Shown piece after piece: positions 58,791 to 64,000 of a DNA stretch of 64,000 bases; within the stretch, counting starts at the first letter, position 1; the number at the start of each line of letters is the position of its first letter. Position numbers and translations under genes: made by a program. This stretch comes from Sequoia sempervirens (Eukaryota > Streptophyta > Pinopsida > Cupressales > Cupressaceae). The notes under the pieces are model-generated. The model ran no database searches. It had not been told where the DNA came from and saw only the letters and a list, made by a program, of their open reading frames with translations. The stretch is from positions 41,791,986-41,855,985 of the forward strand of contig VDFB02000003.1 of assembly GCA_007258455.2 (NCBI GenBank), given 5' to 3'.

Positions 58791-60979
58791 ATGTAGAAAT
58801 CATCATTGACATATTTAGGATATTAATCATTCTTTAAAACTTATAGTAATTTATCCCAAGTTGGGTCAATTTTGTCCTATGTTTGGACTATGATTTCCAC
58901 CACTTCTTGATGAGTGGAAAGACCTTCAAAAGTGTAGTCTTGATCTTCTCTTCATCAAAAAATTTATTCATGGAGAAACAAGATATTATGATCCAACCAA
59001 CCATGGATTATACCTACAATGTTTCCCTCCAACACAAGAATGTCTAGGTTTACTTGAAACATAGGGGGACTTGACTACAAAAATATTTACCTAATGATGA
59101 AGTGGAACCACCCATTCAAGGGTTTATGTATGCAAAAAGGCTAGTCCATGAGTGCATCTGCAACTATTTTCTTCATCATCACATGTATCTCCTCTTACAT
59201 TAGTTTGTCCATTCTACTGAAATAAATCTATAGGTAGTCTAATGGGTCTTGAGGTTTGATGTAGAGGCTTGAATACTCTTATTGTATTTGATAGGTCAAG
59301 CAAGAACAAGATGAGCCACTCTAATTCCACTGATTTAAGGCCCAAGTAAAGCCTAGTGGACAATTATCTAGATGAAGTTATGTGTGTGTGGAAGCTTTTT
59401 GAGAAGGGAAGTGTAAAGAGAAATTTGAAATACAAAATGTTTTATTTATCTATTCATCCAATACATAACATACTCTTGAAGATATATAACTAACATCTTC
59501 TAATATGATTTCTACTGTCTACCTATCTGCTAAGCTAATGTTGCAAATATGTGTATATGGATTACATGTTGTGGAGTCCAAGTGTCATTATAGAAGTTGA
59601 ATCATTTCCATGTGTGACTTATCATCTCCCAATAGTTATGTGTCATGTGGATCACTAAAGTGACTACACTATTTGATGTCAATAGTATAATGCTCAAAAA
59701 AACATAGTAATGAGTGGTATGATTTATCCTTTGTAGTTCATCTTAGAGGTGTGTTGAACCCTATTGAAGTCATGGTAGATATTGCAAATTTTTTGGTAGA
59801 AGTATGTTTCCACTAAGTCTAATCTTGTGGAAAGTGCTCTACACCATTGTTGGAGTGTTAGCAACATATTTAGAAGATGGATGGATGATCCGAAGATTAC
59901 TAGGAACTACTAGGAACATTTGGAAGGTGCTCTGGTGTGTTGCAAACCATGGAGGTGTTATTATAATCACCATAATCCATGAGAATGGTATTGTCATTAT
60001 CACAAGAACAACTATAGGTAGATACTCTTGGATTATATCTTGTCACAATATGAAGGACCAAGTTTAACTGTGAGGAATTATTACTAACCTACTTGTAAAG
60101 ATCCTTAGTTTAATTGAAGTAAAGATGGACCTTATGACATTAGTTGGTAATTTGATTCATATTTTAAGGTGAGCCATTTGAAACTTGATTCAAGGTAGTT
60201 GGCTCAAGAATAAGAAAACATATGAGCCAGTCTATATTTTTGCCTAAATTCAAAAAAACTCTTTGGTTATTATCTTTGTTACTAATTCATGACTTGGGGC
60301 TTGCTAGTTCGGGTCTAATCTAACACAAATACGGGTCCAAGTTTTGTCCACATTGGGGGTCATCCAAGGTTCCTTCTATGCCCTATGGGTCCGTCCAAGG
60401 TGAACCTAGGAAAACCTAGGGTGGATTTCATGCCCAATTGATCCTACCACAATGAAGCTATTACGATTTTGGATTTTTTAAATTGTTTTTCTAATTTGGC
60501 ATTTGACTTTGACCACATGCCCAAAAATGCCCCCTAGCCCTAAAACGTGGATTCTAAGACATTTTGAAGACAAAAACAAAGTCATTTCCCTTACTATGAA
60601 TGCAAAACAAAAATATCATTCAACTTGTTGAACTTTCATTCTTGCATGCCATTGCATGAATAGAGTTGAAGATTAATCAATGAAGATTCTGAAGTCATTG
60701 GATTGTTATTCCTACACATTTTCAAGAGCCCATTTGCTGTGACAAAGATCATAGAAGAAGATTTTTGCAAGAGGTAGGATTTTTTTTTTTTACTACATTT
60801 CTTTTCTTACAAATGAACTCTCTTGTTTTGTTTTGAATTTGTTATTTTATTTTCATTCTTCTATGAATCTATAACACGTGTATTTTTTAAATACAAGTTA
60901 AGTTGTATGTGTGTATTTTTTCATTTATTTCAATTATTTGAATGTGTTGTTTATTGAACCCGTTGTCGTAGGGATTATA
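58791..60979. other. Unassigned sequence and probable hAT 5' region
   Basis: No coding region supported at 58791-60290. From about 60300, GGGTC-rich sequence and then a probable 5'-UTR intron (GAGGTAGGATTT at 60771 to GTCGTAGGG at 60967-60973) lead into the hAT start at 60980. Confidence 0.4.
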
Positions 60980-63330
60980 ATGGCAACTAGTTCTAGCTCC
61001 ATGTGCTAACCCCGTTGCAAAATAGACCTAAATTCTCCCCTTTAGAAACATGTTGCTATGGTACAATAGCTTCTAGGTGGTGGGAGTTATGTTTGGATTT
61101 ATAGTGGATGTGAGTTAGGTATTCAAGCTAATATAGTCAAGTGAAAGATCATTTGTGCTACATCCCTAGATTGGGCATCAAAGCTTGCCTAAGAAAAAAT
61201 GACATACATATTCCAAAAGCACAAATCATAATGTATATTAATGAACACGAAAAAGTAGATCAAGCAATAGGCCACAAATCAAATCATCTTTTATTAAAAA
61301 GGATCAGAAGGAATGAAGCCCCCTCCATTGCCTTCTAATCTTCACCCTATAGAGAGCCGCCCATTTTTTGCCACCTAAATAACACCTTATGACCTTTAAA
61401 TATAAGAGATCAAAGGTATTATTAGATGGTGTTTCATAATGAGTCTTGGGATATTGTTGAGGTCAACACATAGCAAAAAGTGTCTATGCAAATGGATTGG
61501 CTTTCAATGGTGTTCACTCACCATATTGGCAACAAATGGTGAAAGCAATTAATGAGGCTCCAAAAGGGTACAAGAGCTTGGATTTTGAGAAAATGTGTAA
61601 CACCTTATTGGAAAAAGAGGTGAAGTTTGTAGTCATTGAAGCCCATAAGGGATTCATGGGCCAAAACAAGTGTGTCCATTGTTTCTAATAGATGCAAGGA
61701 TGCAAGAAATTGGCTATTGATCAATGTTATTGTAGTGTCCCATAAACGAGAAATATTTCTTAAAGCAATGGATCATGAAGGGAACGTGAAGGATGATGCA
61801 TTTATTGCTAACAATCTCATGATAACTATTTAGGAAGTGGGGGTTCAAAACATTCAAGTCATAATAAATAACACCAAAAATTGTAGATCAACCAATTTAT
61901 TGGTTGAGTATTATTCACACATCGTTTGGACATCTTGTGTTGTTCACTTCCTCAACCTCGTACTTCAAAAAATTGGCACCAATATTTATTAAATCAAACA
62001 AGTGTATGTTGAGGCTAAAGAGATCCAAATGTTCATCACCAACCACCATAACAAGACATATTCAAAACATTCTCGTGATTGTAGTTATTGAAGGTAAGTG
62101 AAGCGATAAGATTTATTTTAATAAATATGCTTTATTTTAATTAAAATATATCTTTTTTTATTTTGATTTTCAAATAGGTTGTTGAAACCTATTTTGCCTC
62201 TAGCATAATTGTGTTGAGATGACTTGTGAAGGTTCAAGAGGCACTTTTGAAAATAGTCATCGACCCAAATTGGTCCATATGGAGGCAATCTAGCACTACA
62301 AGTGCAACAAAGATTAATTCTAGATGATCCTATATGACATTTGGTGGAATCGTGTTGAATATCTCTTTAATATCTTTGAGAGCCCATATTGAGTATAATC
62401 CATTATACCAACATAGATAGGCTTTGTTTGAAAGATATATATGATGACATTGATTGAATGATTAAAAAGATGACCATTGTAAATGACAAAGAGCAAGATC
62501 TTAAAGAAACTCTTTTCAAACTACACAAAATTATTGGAGAGTAATGAAACAAAATGACCACCCTCCTACATCTTGCTTTTGCATTAAGTCCTAAATATTA
62601 TAGTGCTAAGTTCATTTCTATGCTAACAAGGATAGTACCATATAGAGATGTTGAAGTCAACCAAAGGTATAAGACAACACTTCGTAGACTCTTCATTGAT
62701 CTTGATAAGATGTAATTAGAATTGAGTTCATGGATTTTATGTGCCCCAATGATTTCAATATTGATACTTTTAATGACAAGTTTAAGGTTGATACTTACAA
62801 TTGGTGGTACTTCCATGGCCAATCATTCACACACCTACAACCTTTTGCAATCAAAATTTTATCGCAATTTTTATAGAAAAATCTTTATCTTTTAAGCTTC
62901 ATTTATATTTTATAATTTTATAACTCTTAACTCTATTTTTTTCTTAATAGGTTGCTAGTATATCTACATCTAAGAGGAATTGAAGCACATACTCCTTCGT
63001 CCACTTAGTAAAGTGGAATCAACTACACTGAAAAAAGGTAGAGGACTTAATATATGTGCATTTAAGTTTACATCTCCTTTTACACAAAGAAAGTGGCTAC
63101 AAAGAAGGGGACCGGCAAAAGTGAAATATTGAGCCATAATATAATGACCTAGATGATCTTGCTATACTTGATGTTGAAGACAAGTCAACTAGCAAGCATG
63201 AGAGTGTTTGAGCCGATTCCAATGCTAGTGGCACTATGTTAGGTTCTCATATACTAATACCTACATTATCTAATATGAATGGTGATAATAACATTTTTGA
63301 AGACCGATATGATAATGTTTGATCAATGAT
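60980..63330 (+). pseudogene. Decayed hAT transposase gene (BED, DUF659, hATC)
   Basis: Reads in order: ATG 60980 with MATSSSSMC; BED zinc-finger remnant with HLCYIPRLGIKAC near 61147-61188; DUF659 wording FNGVHSPYWQQMVKAINEAP at 61500-61560, FLKAMDHEGNVKDDAF near 61755, and the C-x2-H block SCVVHFLNLVLQKIG near 61930-61980; then WNKMTTLLHLAFALSPKYY near 62548, YNWWYFHGQSFTHLQPFAI near 62800, and hATC wording STYSFVHLVKWNQLH near 62985-63030. An intron GTAAGTG...AAATAG at 62094-62177 interrupts a conserved stretch, and an acceptor CTTAATAG at 62943-62950 ends another whose donor is mutated. Stops and frameshifts throughout. Terminal inverted repeats not identified. Confidence 0.8.
62094..62177 (+). 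other. Intron of the hAT transposase gene
   Basis: GTAAGTG to AAATAG, T-rich, between coding wording VVIEG and VVETYF. 84 bp. Confidence 0.6.
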
Positions 63331-64000
63331 GGTTGATTGGACACTTGATATTATTATTTTTTTAATTTTAATATATAATATATATCGGCACATTCAAGAT
63401 TTACTAATTGACATTGTAATATTTATAATTTTATGGTAGTTTTGTTTATTATATAATATATAATGCTATGTGGTATTCTATATTTAATTATTGCTTCAAA
63501 TATGTATATATTTCTTATTTTTATATATTTTTATATGAACAAACCCAACCCACAATTTCTTTTACCAAACCCACAAACCGAACTCCCAAACCCAAAATCC
63601 AAACCAATACCAAAACCAGTAACTTAAGTTATTATCTAAGATATTTCAAAACCGATTGCAAGTGAACAAAAATTACTATTGTTTTCAATAGTTTGCAAGA
63701 ATGCAGTAACAAAATACTTACTATCGTTGAATTGTGGTCGGCCTTCCTTAATAGTACATACTCCAACCAATTTCCTCAATACAAGAGCCTTGGAGATAGG
63801 CATACTTTATTTCTATCTGGCCTGTTCAATATTTTGAATCCGAGGCCTTGTTCATATTCATCTATTTCCTCCTCTACATGCAATAGACTTAGTTATGTGA
63901 ACATCTAATTGGCTTTTATCCTTGACCATTGGCATAGTTGAGTAAAGGACTTAACTTTCTCCAATTTATCTTGCCTGTGTGTTAAATTTGGATCTATACT
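63331..64000. other. Unassigned; probable hAT 3' end zone
   Basis: AT-rich sequence, then a patch of AACCCAA- and CCAAACCC-like words at 63540-63625 that mirrors GGGTC-rich sequence near 60300-60400 in the opposite sense, as subterminal repeats of hAT elements often do. Remainder to 64000 has no recognised gene. Confidence 0.35.

Noticed and set aside
59804..60067. 87-codon plus-strand frame as a gene
   Set aside because: Ile/Trp-rich translation with no recognised family, no start context, and flanked by stops. Not distinguishable from chance.
63540..63625. Telomere-like CCCAAACC repeats
   Set aside because: The words are irregular and not the plant CCCTAAA unit. A hAT subterminal origin is more likely.

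Overview
The window reads as a stretch of a large, repeat-packed plant nuclear genome. There are no bacterial-type operons. Almost everything recognisable is a plant retroelement family (Ty3/gypsy, Ty1/copia, L1-type LINE, a tRNA-derived SINE) or an hAT DNA transposon, most of it old and broken by stops and frameshifts. Very long LTRs, deep nesting and low gene density fit a conifer-like or other large seed-plant genome, but no host gene fixes the species.

Layout. 1-3517: remnants of two Ty1/copia elements and unassigned DNA. 3518-19956: a structurally complete 16.4-kb Ty3/gypsy element (Gypsy-1) with 4.3-kb LTRs, a perfect 5-bp target duplication, a tRNA-Asn-like primer site and one long gag-pol frame with 11 stops and one frameshift. 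An extra RNase H lies between protease and reverse transcriptase. 19962-27703: an older Ty3/gypsy element (Gypsy-2), split between protease and RT by a probable minus-strand solo LTR (22478-25050). 27704-31125: mostly unassigned, holding the best host-gene candidate (139-codon minus-strand frame, 29053-29472) and a 300-bp foldback element (30015-30314). 31140-31342: a SINE with a perfect 14-bp target duplication. About 31588-48060: an L1 LINE (LINE-A) of roughly 5.7 kb once two insertions are removed: Copia-2 (32772-39846, duplication AGTAT) and a minus-strand pol-less LTR element (43376-47032). 48070-49470: AT-rich DNA. About 49480-58790: a second LINE (LINE-B), split inside ORF1 by Copia-3 (49750-55608) and ending abruptly within the RT domain. 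58791-60979: no gene seen. 60980-63330: a decayed hAT transposase gene with BED, DUF659 and hATC-like segments and intron-like interruptions.

No genes here cooperate in a host pathway. Working units are individual transposon gag-pol frames, all apparently dead. The insertion order is legible: the LINEs came first, then Copia-2, Copia-3 and the pol-less element landed in them; Gypsy-2 predates Gypsy-1, which lies about 690 bp upstream of its primer site. Element names such as Gypsy-1 are local labels. I found no new defence or metabolic system. The most unusual items are the Gypsy-1 domain order and LTR structure, the foldback element, and a helically phased GCATG cluster in the Copia-3 LTRs.
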